A stretch of DNA of 64,000 nt from positions 166,685-230,684 of the forward strand of contig CALVYQ010000001.1 of NCBI GenBank assembly GCA_944372335.1. Reading direction: 5' to 3'. The notes under the pieces were generated by a model. It ran no database searches and was not told the DNA's origin. It worked only from the letters and a program-made list of their open reading frames with translations. Origin of the DNA: an uncultured Clostridia bacterium. Its GTDB lineage: Bacteria > Bacillota > Clostridia > Christensenellales > UBA1242. Below, one piece after another: positions 8,478 to 16,717 of this stretch. The number at the start of each line of letters is the position of its first letter. The stretch's first letter is position 1. Made by a program: the position numbers and the translations under genes.

Positions 8478-9503
8478 ATGGAAAATTTTTATGATGCAAT
8501 TTTAGATGCGTTAGTGGATGTTTTCAAGATGATGCCTATTCTCTTTTTGGCATATCTTCTTGTTTCATACCTTTCGCATGACCACAATCATAAATTTTCT
8601 GGATTCCTTAGTAAAAAGAAAAAGACAAGTGTGCTTTACGCTTCCTTTTTAGGTTGTATTCCACAGTGCGGATTTAGTTCGGTTATAGCTGACCTATATT
8701 CAAGGCAAAAGGTGACACTTGGCACTTTAGTTGCTGTTTTTGTGGCAACAAGTGATGAGGCGATTCCAATCATGATTGCCACGCCAAGCCAGATTTTAAA
8801 TATGCTCCTTTTAATCGGCATAAAGATTGTGTTTGCTCTTCTATGGGGTTACGGCATTGATTTTGTTGTTGAAATATTCTCTAAATTAAGAAAGAAAAAG
8901 GTTACAAACGCCACGATGGGAAGTTCGACTAGTGAAGGTGTAAACGAAACAAAGGAATTTTCTCATGCGGAAAATAACCATATTGCTAGTCACGAGATAA
9001 GAGAAGGTCATCATGAACACCATATTCATGAGTGTGGGCATATACACAGTGACACTTGCGATGAACATTGTCACCATGACGAAAAGTGTTGTGTTGACAA
9101 CATCTTTTTGGACGCTTTTAAACACACAATGGAAATTGCTATCTATGTTTTTATTGCAACTTTTATCATAAATCTTCTAATCAACTACTTTACGCTCGAC
9201 ATCTTTACAACGATACTCACTGATAACGGAATCATTCAAATTCTTATAGCGTGCGTTGTCGGCCTTATTCCAAACTGTGCCTCATCTGTTTTACTTGTTG
9301 AACTTTTTATAATCGGAGCATTATCCTTTCCAGCACTCGTTGCGGGACTTTCGACAGGTGCAGGCGTTGGACTTATCATACTTATAACCAAAAACAAACA
9401 CCCGCTTAAAAATATCGGCATACTTCTCTTGCAGTTCGCTATCGGTGTTGTCAGCGGTTTGATAATCTATGGCATCTTTGAGCTTTGCGGTTTTACGCTC
9501 TAG
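8478..9503 (+). CDS. Putative 10-TM metal/metalloid exporter with His/Cys-rich loop
   Basis: A 341-residue polytopic protein that fits the putative heavy-metal exporter family (ArsP_2 type). Two halves are each rich in helices and carry related small-residue motifs: GCIPQCGFSSVIADLY with ATSDEAIPIMIA at about 55-95, and GLIPNCASSVLLVEL with GLSTGAGVGLIIL at about 260-300. Between the halves, residues about 165-210 form a cytoplasmic-type loop with at least 12 His and 5 Cys, suited to binding a soft or transition metal. The transported substrate cannot be told from sequence. The promoter suggests a leaderless transcript. Confidence 0.8.
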   Translation: MENFYDAILDALVDVFKMMPILFLAYLLVSYLSHDHNHKFSGFLSKKKKTSVLYASFLGCIPQCGFSSVIADLYSRQKVTLGTLVAVFVATSDEAIPIMIATPSQILNMLLLIGIKIVFALLWGYGIDFVVEIFSKLRKKKVTNATMGSSTSEGVNETKEFSHAENNHIASHEIREGHHEHHIHECGHIHSDTCDEHCHHDEKCCVDNIFLDAFKHTMEIAIYVFIATFIINLLINYFTLDIFTTILTDNGIIQILIACVVGLIPNCASSVLLVELFIIGALSFPALVAGLSTGAGVGLIILITKNKHPLKNIGILLLQFAIGVVSGLIIYGIFELCGFTL

Positions 9504-9504
9504 A

Positions 9505-9634
9505 TGGCATTGTCACATTTTATTAAAAATTGAATTTGAATAAAAATCATAAAAAGCAACAATGTTGCGTGGCATTGCCACTTTTTATAAAATAATTTTT
9601 TATTTAATAATCGTAAAAATAACAATGTTGCAAA
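9505..9634 (+). repeat. Tandem imperfect 65-bp duplication
   Basis: Two adjacent units begin TGGCATTG at 9505 and 9570 and end in AACAATGTTGC. Their middles are AT-rich and diverged. Unit 2 has turned its first bases into a GTGGCATTGCCAC hairpin with a T-run. Confidence 0.65.
9569..9586 (+). terminator. Terminator after the exporter gene
   Basis: Short GTGGC/GCCAC hairpin (9569-9581) followed by five Ts. It lies at the junction of the 65-bp duplicated units. Confidence 0.6.
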
Positions 9635-9650
9635 ATGTTTGGTAAAATGC

Positions 9651-9679
9651 TTGCAAAATAAATTTTTATATGCTATAAT
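9651..9679 (+). promoter_or_regulatory. Promoter of rpsB-tsf
   Basis: TTGCAA (9651-9656), 17-base spacer, TATAAT (9674-9679). Consensus quality fits a highly expressed ribosomal operon. Confidence 0.85.
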
Positions 9680-9685
9680 CTTTTC

Positions 9686-9858
9686 GTCATTGGACAAATA
9701 AGCACTCAGAGTAAATTTTTAAACGGGTTGCCTGAACGCTTGCAAACTTTGGTTAATTTGTTTTTATTTTGAATTTGTTTGCAGGTAAAAGAGTAATCTT
9801 GGGTTGGTTTAAAGAGTTAAAACTTTGGGGAAGGACAAAAACTAGGAGGTAAAAAATT
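9686..9858 (+). promoter_or_regulatory. Long rpsB 5' leader, possible autoregulatory RNA
   Basis: About 173 bases lie between the predicted start site and rpsB, with G/T-rich blocks that could pair with upstream segments and a strong AGGAGG at the end. Ribosomal protein operons often carry leader RNAs that bind their own product. I do not recognise a named class here, so function is inferred from length and position only. Confidence 0.4.
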
Positions 9859-10758
9859 ATGTCAGTTATTTCAATGAAACAACTTCTTGAAGCTGGTGTT
9901 CATTTTGGTCACCAAACAAGAAAGTGGAATCCTAAGATGAAGGAATACATCTTCACTGCAAGAAATGATATTCACATCTTAAATTTGGAACTCACATCAG
10001 AGCAAATCGACAAGGCATACAGCTTTGTTCGTGATGTTGTGGCTTCCGGAAAGAGCGTGCTTTTTGTTGGAACAAAGAAGCAAGCACAAGAGGCAGTTAA
10101 GGAAGAAGCAGAGAGATGCGGAATGTTCTACATCAACACTCGTTGGCTCGGCGGAACTTTAACTAACTTCAAAACTATAAGAAACAGAATTGAGAGATTA
10201 AACAAACTCAATCAAATGGAAAAGGTAGGAGAATTTGACCTTCTTCCAAAGAAAGAGGTTGCTCTCTTAAAGCAAGAAAGAGATAAGCTTGAAAAGAACC
10301 TCGGCGGAATAAAGGATATGCACGAACTTCCAGGCGTACTTTTCGTTGTTGACCCAACCAATGAAAAAATCTGCGTTCACGAAGCAAACATATTAAACAT
10401 TCCTGTTGTATCACTTGTTGACACAAACTGCGACCCATCAAATGTTACAGTGGTAATTCCAGGAAACGATGACGCTATCCGTTCTGTTAAACTTATTGCA
10501 AGTGCAATTGCAGACGCTGTTATCGAAGCAAGAGAGGGCGTTTCTATGCAGAAGAATGAAGAGGAAGACGAAAAGGTTGACCTTGAAAGTTTGCTCACAG
10601 AGGCAAAGCCTAGCTTAGAACTTGCTGAAGCTGGGGAAGAAGTTAAAAAGACTAATAAAAAGCCTAAGAAGAAGCCGGTTAAGAAAGTAGAAAAAACTGA
10701 AGAAAAGAAAGAAGAAGTAAAAGAAGAAAAAGTTGAAGAAAATAAGGACGCTGAGTAA
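9859..10758 (+). CDS. rpsB: 30S ribosomal protein S2
   Basis: A 299-residue S2 starting [20 protein letters not shown], with the standard body including [14 protein letters not shown] and [14 protein letters not shown]. Residues after about 240 form a low-complexity Lys/Glu/Val tail that makes it some 50 residues longer than typical S2. Such tails occur in Clostridia but their role is unclear. SD is AGGAGG. tsf follows 24 bases later, the universal pair. Confidence 0.97.
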   Translation: MSVISMKQLLEAGVHFGHQTRKWNPKMKEYIFTARNDIHILNLELTSEQIDKAYSFVRDVVASGKSVLFVGTKKQAQEAVKEEAERCGMFYINTRWLGGTLTNFKTIRNRIERLNKLNQMEKVGEFDLLPKKEVALLKQERDKLEKNLGGIKDMHELPGVLFVVDPTNEKICVHEANILNIPVVSLVDTNCDPSNVTVVIPGNDDAIRSVKLIASAIADAVIEAREGVSMQKNEEEDEKVDLESLLTEAKPSLELAEAGEEVKKTNKKPKKKPVKKVEKTEEKKEEVKEEKVEENKDAE

Positions 10759-10782
10759 GTCCTATTTAAAAGGAGATATATT

Positions 10783-11439
10783 ATGAGTTTTACTGCACAA
10801 GATGTTGCAAAATTAAGACAACAAACAGGCGTTGGTATGATGGAATGCAAAAAGGCACTCACTGATGCTAACGGTGATTTTGAAAAGGCTATTGTTCTTC
10901 TTCGTGAAAGAGGACTTAAAGCCGTTGATAAAAAGCAAAATAGAATTGCATCTGAGGGGCTTGTTGCTTCTTACATTCACATGGGTGGAAAGATTGGAGT
11001 TTTGGTTGAAGTTAACTGCGAAACAGACTTCGTGGCAAAGAGCGAAGATTTCCAAGTTTTAGTTAAGGATATTGCTATGCAGATTGCCGCTGCAAATCCT
11101 AAATATGTTCGTGAAGAGGAAGTTGACCCTGCTGAACTTGAAAAAGAAAAGGAAATTTTGAAGGTGCAAGCACTTAATGAGGGCAAGCCTGCAAATATCG
11201 TTGAGAGAATGATTGAAGGAAGAATTAAGAAGTATTATGAAGATGTCTGCCTTCTCAATCAATCATTCGTTAAAGATAGCAGTAAAACAATTAAGGACAT
11301 CTTAACAGAAGCAACTCTCAAAATCGGAGAGAAAATCTCTGTCAGACGCTTTGTTCGTTATGAACTTGGCGAGGGACTTGAAAAGAGAAATGATAATCTT
11401 GCAGAAGAAGTTGCAAAACAGATGGCAAATATTAAATAA
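10783..11439 (+). CDS. tsf: Elongation factor Ts
   Basis: A 218-residue EF-Ts, of the shorter form found in several lineages (the usual Bacillus protein has about 293). The N-terminal UBA-like module (DVAKLRQQTGVGMMECKKAL) and the nucleotide-exchange motif CETDFVAKSEDF are intact, as is the closing KISVRRFVRYELGEGLEKR segment. It recycles EF-Tu from GDP to GTP form. pyrH does not follow, unlike in many bacteria; a terminator does. Confidence 0.96.
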   Translation: MSFTAQDVAKLRQQTGVGMMECKKALTDANGDFEKAIVLLRERGLKAVDKKQNRIASEGLVASYIHMGGKIGVLVEVNCETDFVAKSEDFQVLVKDIAMQIAAANPKYVREEEVDPAELEKEKEILKVQALNEGKPANIVERMIEGRIKKYYEDVCLLNQSFVKDSSKTIKDILTEATLKIGEKISVRRFVRYELGEGLEKRNDNLAEEVAKQMANIK

Positions 11440-11442
11440 TTT

Positions 11443-11468
11443 AAAGAATAGGTTTTCCTATTCTTTTT
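11443..11468 (+). terminator. rpsB-tsf terminator
   Basis: A 10-bp stem (11443-11452 with 11457-11466) and a TTTT loop, ending in a T-run just after the tsf stop. Confidence 0.85.
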
Positions 11469-11494
11469 ATTTAAATAGTTGTTGTTTAAATCGA

Positions 11495-11524
11495 TTGACA
11501 AAATGCATAAAATCATGGTATTAT
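11495..11524 (+). promoter_or_regulatory. Promoter of the 342-residue coiled-coil gene
   Basis: TTGACA (11495-11500), 18-base spacer, TATTAT (11519-11524), followed by a leader with GGAGG. Confidence 0.75.
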
Positions 11525-11556
11525 ATTTATAATAAAAAGATTACGTGGAGGAAAAT

Positions 11557-12585
11557 ATGACTTATGATGAAATAAAAGAAGGATTGATAAATGCCATTAT
11601 AAACAATAAGGGTGCAATAGATTCGGGTGCTTTGCAAACTGCAAAAAAGATTGTCCAAACTAGGCTTAATTATGATTATCCTGCAAGTTCTATACAAAAA
11701 TTGATAGATATTAGCAATGAATACGGAGAAAGTGGTTTAGCCAAAGAATTAGAGGCGGTTTCAAAGAATATAAGAAGAACATATTATAAAAATAATACTG
11801 TTTTAAGAAAGGTTATTAAAGATGTAAGGGCTAAGAGACTTGATGGCGGTGCGTTAGATAAATATGATTACTTGCCAGCGGAATATACCACTTCTCGTAA
11901 TGAAACAGAAATCAACAAATTAACTGAACAATTTGGACTTGAAGAACTTACTGTCACTGAAAAGAAATGGCGATTTAACGAGGGTATGATAAAGCCTATG
12001 GGCGTTTCGGCGAAAACAGAAGAAACGAGGCATAAAGCACTTTTAGATATGATAGGCTTTGAAAATAATGATGCAAGACTATTAAAAATAAAAGCATTAA
12101 AAGAAAGATTTGGTCAGATTTCATCATCATTAAGCCAAGCTTCCAATTACATAACAGATTCCAAAATAAATCTTTCCACCACGCTTGATGATTTAGGCTT
12201 AAAATATAGAATTTATGAAAGCGTTTTAGAACAACTTAAATCTCCTGAATATGCAAAAGAGGCAAAAAAGATAAAAAAAGAGATGGAGAAAATAGAAAAA
12301 ACGGTGGCAAAGGCTCAAAAGAAATATGAGGCAAAACATAAAAAAGAACTTGATGATGCTATTGGGGTAGTAGAAAAACAGAGCGAAGAACTTGATAGAT
12401 TTATAGGTAATGTAAATGATAATAGGTCAACATATACTAGTCTAGTTGAGGAGATAGAAAAGGAAGAAGAAAGACAAAAGCAAAGAGCAAAAAGGTTTAA
12501 CGCCGACGAGGCAAGAAGAGAGGAAAATAGAAAAGGGGTTGCTGAATTAAATGCTTGTGACGAAGCCAAAGAAAGAAATAGGTAA
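11557..12585 (+). CDS. Uncharacterised helical/coiled-coil protein
   Basis: A 342-residue soluble protein I do not recognise. It has no signal peptide or membrane helix. Residues about 1-70 are a compact helical region, and the middle is mixed. From about residue 165 onward there is continuous charged helix with heptad character (KKIKKEMEKIEKTVAKAQKK), ending in an RQ/RE-rich tail. It starts at ATG 11557 because GTGGAGG just upstream acts as SD; an in-frame GTG at 11545 is part of that site. It has its own promoter and terminator, so it is monocistronic. A second large unknown lies at 16718. Confidence 0.75.
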   Translation: MTYDEIKEGLINAIINNKGAIDSGALQTAKKIVQTRLNYDYPASSIQKLIDISNEYGESGLAKELEAVSKNIRRTYYKNNTVLRKVIKDVRAKRLDGGALDKYDYLPAEYTTSRNETEINKLTEQFGLEELTVTEKKWRFNEGMIKPMGVSAKTEETRHKALLDMIGFENNDARLLKIKALKERFGQISSSLSQASNYITDSKINLSTTLDDLGLKYRIYESVLEQLKSPEYAKEAKKIKKEMEKIEKTVAKAQKKYEAKHKKELDDAIGVVEKQSEELDRFIGNVNDNRSTYTSLVEEIEKEEERQKQRAKRFNADEARREENRKGVAELNACDEAKERNR

Positions 12586-12618
12586 ACTATTTGAAATAGT
12601 TTTTCCTATTTTTTTTAT
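12576..12618 (+). terminator. Terminator after the coiled-coil gene
   Basis: Nested hairpin: outer arms AAATAGG/CCTATTT and an inner ACTATT/AATAGT pair, then eight Ts. It overlaps the stop codon. Confidence 0.75.
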
Positions 12619-12641
12619 AAAAATTTAAAAGGGGTGAGAGT

Positions 12642-13817
12642 ATGGAAGTTAATATCGTTGCGTCAACAAAGGTTGGATTTAAAGCAGATAAGGAGGAGCT
12701 AGATAGATTTGGAGGGATAAGTGCGGGAATTTGTTATTCGCCAAATGGCTTTGAAAGTTTGTTAAATGAAAAAAGAGAATCAACAGAAAAACGAATTGAA
12801 AGGACAAAAAACAGTGGTCACCATAGCGTCTATGGACACGGTGAAATATCTTTGATTTTAGAGGGTGTTCCAAAGGCTCTTGCAATGTTTTTGAATAATG
12901 AAAAGGAATACAACACAAGCGAGCGTTCAGCAAGATACACCAAGATGAAACTGCAAGGTGAAGAGGAGGAAATGTACAACAAATGGGTAGGTATTTTTAA
13001 GGATAAAATCACAGAAAGATACGCCGGCGTTGCACCTAATTTCTTCACCGAAAGAAAGATAACCACTTTGGCACAGGAGAACGCTAGATATTTGATTTCA
13101 GTTTTCACTTTGACCACGCTTGAATATACCACTTCATATAGGCAACTTAATTACTTATATGGCTTTATGCAAAAGGAGATTCATAGAGAAAATCCAACCG
13201 CTTTCGACAAGATGATAAGACCATATTTTATCGAATTTTGTGAAAAACTCAAACAGCTTAACCTCATAGATGAAAGGTTGCAAAATAATGGTAAGGGGAG
13301 AGAATTTAGCTTAATTGACAGAGACGGCACACCTATAACTAAGTATTTTGGCGATGTCTATGCCACAAGTTATAAAGGCTCGTTTGCACAACTTGCTCAA
13401 GCTCAGAGACACAGGACAATTGATTATAGTTTTAAATTTACTGATGAAAGTTTCTTTATTCCGCCAATAATTAAAGATGACGAAAAATTGGTAAAAGAAT
13501 GGCTTAATGATTGTGCAAAGCAATATAATGTCTTTCCGCAGGGTATGCTTGTTGAAATTGAGGAGCGTGGAACATATAAAAACTTCATTTTGAAGATGCA
13601 AGAGCGTCTTTGCTCGTGTGCTCAGCTTGAAATCAGTAAGCAAACTCTGGAAACTTTGCGTGAATATAAACAGGCACTTTGCGTCAGCAAACACCCAAGA
13701 TATGAAGAACTTAAAGACTTTAACACTTCAAGATGCACATTCCCAGACAAATATAAGTTTGACTGCAAAACGCCTTGCGGTTTTTATGATGGCATCACAG
13801 GAGAAAGGGAGATATAG
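12642..13817 (+). CDS. thyX: Double-domain FAD-dependent thymidylate synthase (ThyX-like)
   Basis: A 391-residue protein, nearly twice the usual ThyX length (about 220-250). Residues about 50-180 follow the ThyX plan: GHHSVYGHGEISLILEGV, then TSERSARY, then ENARYLISVF...TSYRQLNYLYG. In this half the catalytic RHR triplet is replaced by NEK or a nearby sequence. Residues about 245-345 contain a second ThyX-like region with intact RHR (QAQRHRTIDYSFKF), but the following Ser is Asp; then come GMLVEIEERG and CAQLEIS. The protein thus looks like two fused, complementary copies. ThyX makes dTMP from dUMP with methylene-THF and FADH2. Activity is likely but should not be assumed. Confidence 0.8.
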   Translation: MEVNIVASTKVGFKADKEELDRFGGISAGICYSPNGFESLLNEKRESTEKRIERTKNSGHHSVYGHGEISLILEGVPKALAMFLNNEKEYNTSERSARYTKMKLQGEEEEMYNKWVGIFKDKITERYAGVAPNFFTERKITTLAQENARYLISVFTLTTLEYTTSYRQLNYLYGFMQKEIHRENPTAFDKMIRPYFIEFCEKLKQLNLIDERLQNNGKGREFSLIDRDGTPITKYFGDVYATSYKGSFAQLAQAQRHRTIDYSFKFTDESFFIPPIIKDDEKLVKEWLNDCAKQYNVFPQGMLVEIEERGTYKNFILKMQERLCSCAQLEISKQTLETLREYKQALCVSKHPRYEELKDFNTSRCTFPDKYKFDCKTPCGFYDGITGEREI

Positions 13818-13872
13818 GATATTTGCGTGAAAAGTAAAGATATTTTATATTATTTCTAATTATCTTTCTATA

Positions 13873-13905
13873 AAAAAATTGAACGACATAATCGTTCAAT
13901 TTTTT
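13873..13905. terminator. Bidirectional terminator between thyX and rpmB
   Basis: A perfect 14-bp stem (13873-13886 with 13892-13905) with A-run and T-run flanks and a 5-base loop. It serves both converging genes and overlaps the rpmB stop. Confidence 0.88.
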
Positions 13906-14080
13906 AGTTAGCCTTTTTGTTTGCGGTTTTGATGCATTTTGTGCAAGCCTTCACTCTTTTTCCGTCAATCTCTGTTTCTTGAAGATTAACATTATATTTT
14001 CTTGGAGCTTTGTTGTTTGCATGGCTTACTGTTTTGCCGTCCATTTTGCCTTTTCCGCAGATATCACAAACTCTACTCAT
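13904..14080 (-). CDS. rpmB: 50S ribosomal protein L28
   Basis: A 58-residue protein on the minus strand. It begins MSRVCDICGKGKMDG and has the CxxC pair near the N-terminus (CDIC) and a second one (CTKC) near the C-terminus, a zinc-binding form of L28, with NNKAPRKYNVNLQ in between. An SD (AAGGAG) precedes the ATG on the minus strand. It lies divergent from asp23/fakA, exactly the Bacillus arrangement rpmB-yloU-yloV. Confidence 0.95.
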   Translation of the reverse strand: MSRVCDICGKGKMDGKTVSHANNKAPRKYNVNLQETEIDGKRVKACTKCIKTANKKAN

Positions 14081-14510
14081 TGACTTTCTCCTTTTATATA
14101 TTTTATTTACGTGTCATATTTTAACATACTTTTATAAAAAAATCAACTATTTTTCTCATTTTGTTTAATTTTAAGTTTATAAGCTTTTTTGCTATACAAT
14201 TTATTTCGTTATATTTTAAGTATAGAGACTATTTTTAGTTAGTTTTAAAAGAATAAAAATATTCCCACTACGCATACAAATAAATGTGAGGAAAATAATT
14301 TTTGCAAAATTTTGTACTCTAAATATAACTAAAATTTACAATATAAAACAATAATGCCGATTCAAAAAATATTTTTGAATTATTTTTGAAAAAAATAATT
14401 TTTTTATTAAATTTTACTTGCGAAAATTTAGACAATGTTGTATTATATAATCAAGTATAGGACTATAGTTTTTTCTTATTGTCTTATATCGGATTGATGC
14501 ATTATTTTTT
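14081..14510. other. AT-rich intergenic region between rpmB and the second asp23
   Basis: About 430 bases, very AT-rich, carrying the divergent start signals for rpmB and asp23. A TATAAT at 14446-14451 sits in a region with no good -35, so the + promoter is weak or uses an extended -10. I see no ORF or structured RNA that I can support. Confidence 0.5.
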
Positions 14511-14521
14511 GGAGGAAGCTT

Positions 14522-14872
14522 TTGGCAGTAGATACCAATAACTATTATGGCAAAATTTCAATTAGTGACAAGGCTATTCGCACGGTCGCTGGTTTTGTTG
14601 CTATGGATTGCTATGGCGTTGTTGACCTTGTCTCAAAAAGTATAAAAGATAGTGCTCGTGAATTGTTTAAAAAGGAATCCTATTCACGTGGGGTTTCAGT
14701 AAATCATATCGACAACCGTATATTCATCGACATATATTGCATTTTAAAATATGGCGTTTCTATCTCTGCGGTTGCTGAGTCACTTAAAAAATCAGTTAAA
14801 TACTCAGTTGAAAATTTCACAGGCATGATTGTTGACACTGTGAATGTTCATGTTGTGGGTGTTAGGGTTTAG
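14522..14872 (+). CDS. Asp23/Gls24 family protein (YloU type, second copy)
   Basis: A 116-residue Asp23/Gls24 family protein: GKISISDKAIRTVAGFVAMDCYGVVDLV, then NRIFIDIYCILKYGVSISAVAESLKKSVKYSV. It starts at a TTG with GGAGG six bases upstream; no ATG is available in that position. It lies 12 bases before fakA and divergent from rpmB, matching YloU of Bacillus. It is distinct in sequence from the copy at 3699. Confidence 0.88.
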   Translation: MAVDTNNYYGKISISDKAIRTVAGFVAMDCYGVVDLVSKSIKDSARELFKKESYSRGVSVNHIDNRIFIDIYCILKYGVSISAVAESLKKSVKYSVENFTGMIVDTVNVHVVGVRV

Positions 14873-14884
14873 GAGTTAACTATT

Positions 14885-16519
14885 ATGCAGAAAACGATTA
14901 ATGGTGCGTCCTTTCGTAAGATGGTTCTTGCGGGAGTCAGCCTTTTAGAGCAAAACAAAGAATATATAGATTCGCTCAATGTCTTTCCTGTTCCAGATGG
15001 AGACACAGGAACAAATATGTTTCTAACGATGAAGTCCGCTATGACGGAAATTAATAAGTGCATGAACAACGATATCTCCGCATTATCTGAAGCTTTCAGT
15101 AAGGGTGCACTTCGTGGGGCAAGAGGAAATAGTGGTGTTATAACCTCTCAAATCTTCAAAGGCTTTTGCTCTGTAACAATGGGGTGTAAAGAAATCACAA
15201 CAAAAGATTTTGCTAAAGCTATGCAAGAAGGGGCAACCATTGCTTATAAAGCTGTCACAAAGCCAAAAGAGGGCACAATTTTAACCGTTATTCGTGTTAT
15301 GGCGGAAAATGCAGTTGCTCTTGCAAAAAAGCATGAAGATTTTGAAGTTTTCTTAAAAAAGGTTATTGATACCGGCGAAGAGATACTAAAACAGACGCCA
15401 GAGATGCTTCCTGTCCTTAAAAAGGCGGGAGTTGTCGATTCCGGTGGTAGAGGTATCCTTGTTATCTTCACAGGTTTTTATCGTTATATCATGGGTGATG
15501 AAGATTTGGAGATGACCTTTGAAGATGACAAACAACCTCAAAGCCTTGATGATGTGATTGCAGATATCAACAATCTTGGTGATATTGAATTTGGCTACTG
15601 CACGGAATATATGATTATCAATATGTACAAAAAGACAACAGAAGTTGATATTGATAAACTTCGTGAAAAGCTTATGGACATCGGAGACTCGGTTATCTGT
15701 ATTGGTGACCTTTCTCTTGTTAAGGTGCACGTTCACACCAATGAACCAAACAAGGCACTTGGTTACGCACTTGAACTAGGCGAACTTTTCAACTTAAAGA
15801 TTGAAAATATGCGTGAACAAAATCGTGAATTAAAGAAAAAAGCACAGGCAGTTGAAGAAAGTAAAGAGATGGGTATGATTGCCGTAGCTCCGGGCGATGG
15901 GCTTGCTTCGATTTTTAAAGATTTGACAGTTGATGAAATCATTGTTGGTGGTCAAACAATGAATCCTAGTGCTGAGGATATTGCTACAGCTGCCGATAAA
16001 GTACCGGCAAGAACTGTCTTTGTTTTTCCTAATAATAAGAATATAGTTTTGGCTGCAGAACAAGCAAATGATGTGACAAATAAGAATTTGGTAATTATTC
16101 CAACAAAGAGTGTGCCTGAGGGCATCTCTGCTGCTATTGCTTTCAATCCTGAGGCTAGTGTTGAAGAAAATAAAACAGCTATGCTTGATGCGATAAAGTC
16201 TGTTCGCTCTGGGCAAGTAACCTATGCTGTTCGTGATACCCATGTTGACGGCTTTGACCTTAGAAAAGGAGAGATTATTGGACTTGATGATAAGGCAATC
16301 TTGGCAAAAGGCAACTTGGTGAGTGATACTACTGAAAAATTGATTGACGCTATGTTCGATGACAGCATTATAAACATCACCTTGTTCTACGGAGAGGATA
16401 TTCGTGAGGAAGATGCAAACAAATTGCAAGAAAAGTTAGCTGAAAAATATCCTGAATGCGAAGTGACAGTGGCTTTTGGTGGCCAACCTGTATATTATTA
16501 CATCATATCACTTGAATAA
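14885..16519 (+). CDS. fakA: Fatty acid kinase subunit FakA (DAK2/YloV)
   Basis: A 544-residue protein with an N-terminal DhaK-L-like ATP-binding domain: VFPVPDGDTGTNMFLTMKSA at about residues 35-55 and LRGARGNSGVITSQIFKGF at about 75-95, supplying Asp ligands for Mg-ATP. A middle domain (GYCTEYMIINMYK) and a C-terminal domain follow. With a FakB partner it phosphorylates fatty acids for phospholipid synthesis, consistent with pairing to an Asp23-type envelope protein. Full-length for the family (about 550). Confidence 0.94.
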   Translation: MQKTINGASFRKMVLAGVSLLEQNKEYIDSLNVFPVPDGDTGTNMFLTMKSAMTEINKCMNNDISALSEAFSKGALRGARGNSGVITSQIFKGFCSVTMGCKEITTKDFAKAMQEGATIAYKAVTKPKEGTILTVIRVMAENAVALAKKHEDFEVFLKKVIDTGEEILKQTPEMLPVLKKAGVVDSGGRGILVIFTGFYRYIMGDEDLEMTFEDDKQPQSLDDVIADINNLGDIEFGYCTEYMIINMYKKTTEVDIDKLREKLMDIGDSVICIGDLSLVKVHVHTNEPNKALGYALELGELFNLKIENMREQNRELKKKAQAVEESKEMGMIAVAPGDGLASIFKDLTVDEIIVGGQTMNPSAEDIATAADKVPARTVFVFPNNKNIVLAAEQANDVTNKNLVIIPTKSVPEGISAAIAFNPEASVEENKTAMLDAIKSVRSGQVTYAVRDTHVDGFDLRKGEIIGLDDKAILAKGNLVSDTTEKLIDAMFDDSIINITLFYGEDIREEDANKLQEKLAEKYPECEVTVAFGGQPVYYYIISLE

Positions 16520-16521
16520 TT

Positions 16522-16547
16522 AAAAACTCTTTATTAGAGTTTTTTTG
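16522..16547 (+). terminator. asp23-fakA terminator
   Basis: 9-bp stem AAAAACTCT/AGAGTTTTT, TTATT loop, seven Ts, immediately after the fakA stop. Confidence 0.88.
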
Positions 16548-16672
16548 TATAAATGAAAAATTGATATTTAAATTAATAATTTTATTAGTTATTAATATAT
16601 AACAAAAATATATTAAATTTATAATTTTTATGATTAAAATCGAAAAATGTTTGTCGATTTTTTGCCTAGTTA

Positions 16673-16700
16673 TTGACAAATAGAATTTTTATGGTAAAAT
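16673..16700 (+). promoter_or_regulatory. Promoter of the 628-residue unknown gene
   Basis: TTGACA (16673-16678), 16-base spacer, TAAAAT (16695-16700), 18 bases before the chosen ATG. This rules out the longer in-frame start at 16673. Confidence 0.78.
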
Positions 16701-16717
16701 ATAACCAAGAGGTAGTT

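Noticed and set aside
10783-11439. Short EF-Ts as a truncated gene
   Set aside because: The key motifs and C-terminal segment are intact and short EF-Ts forms are known.
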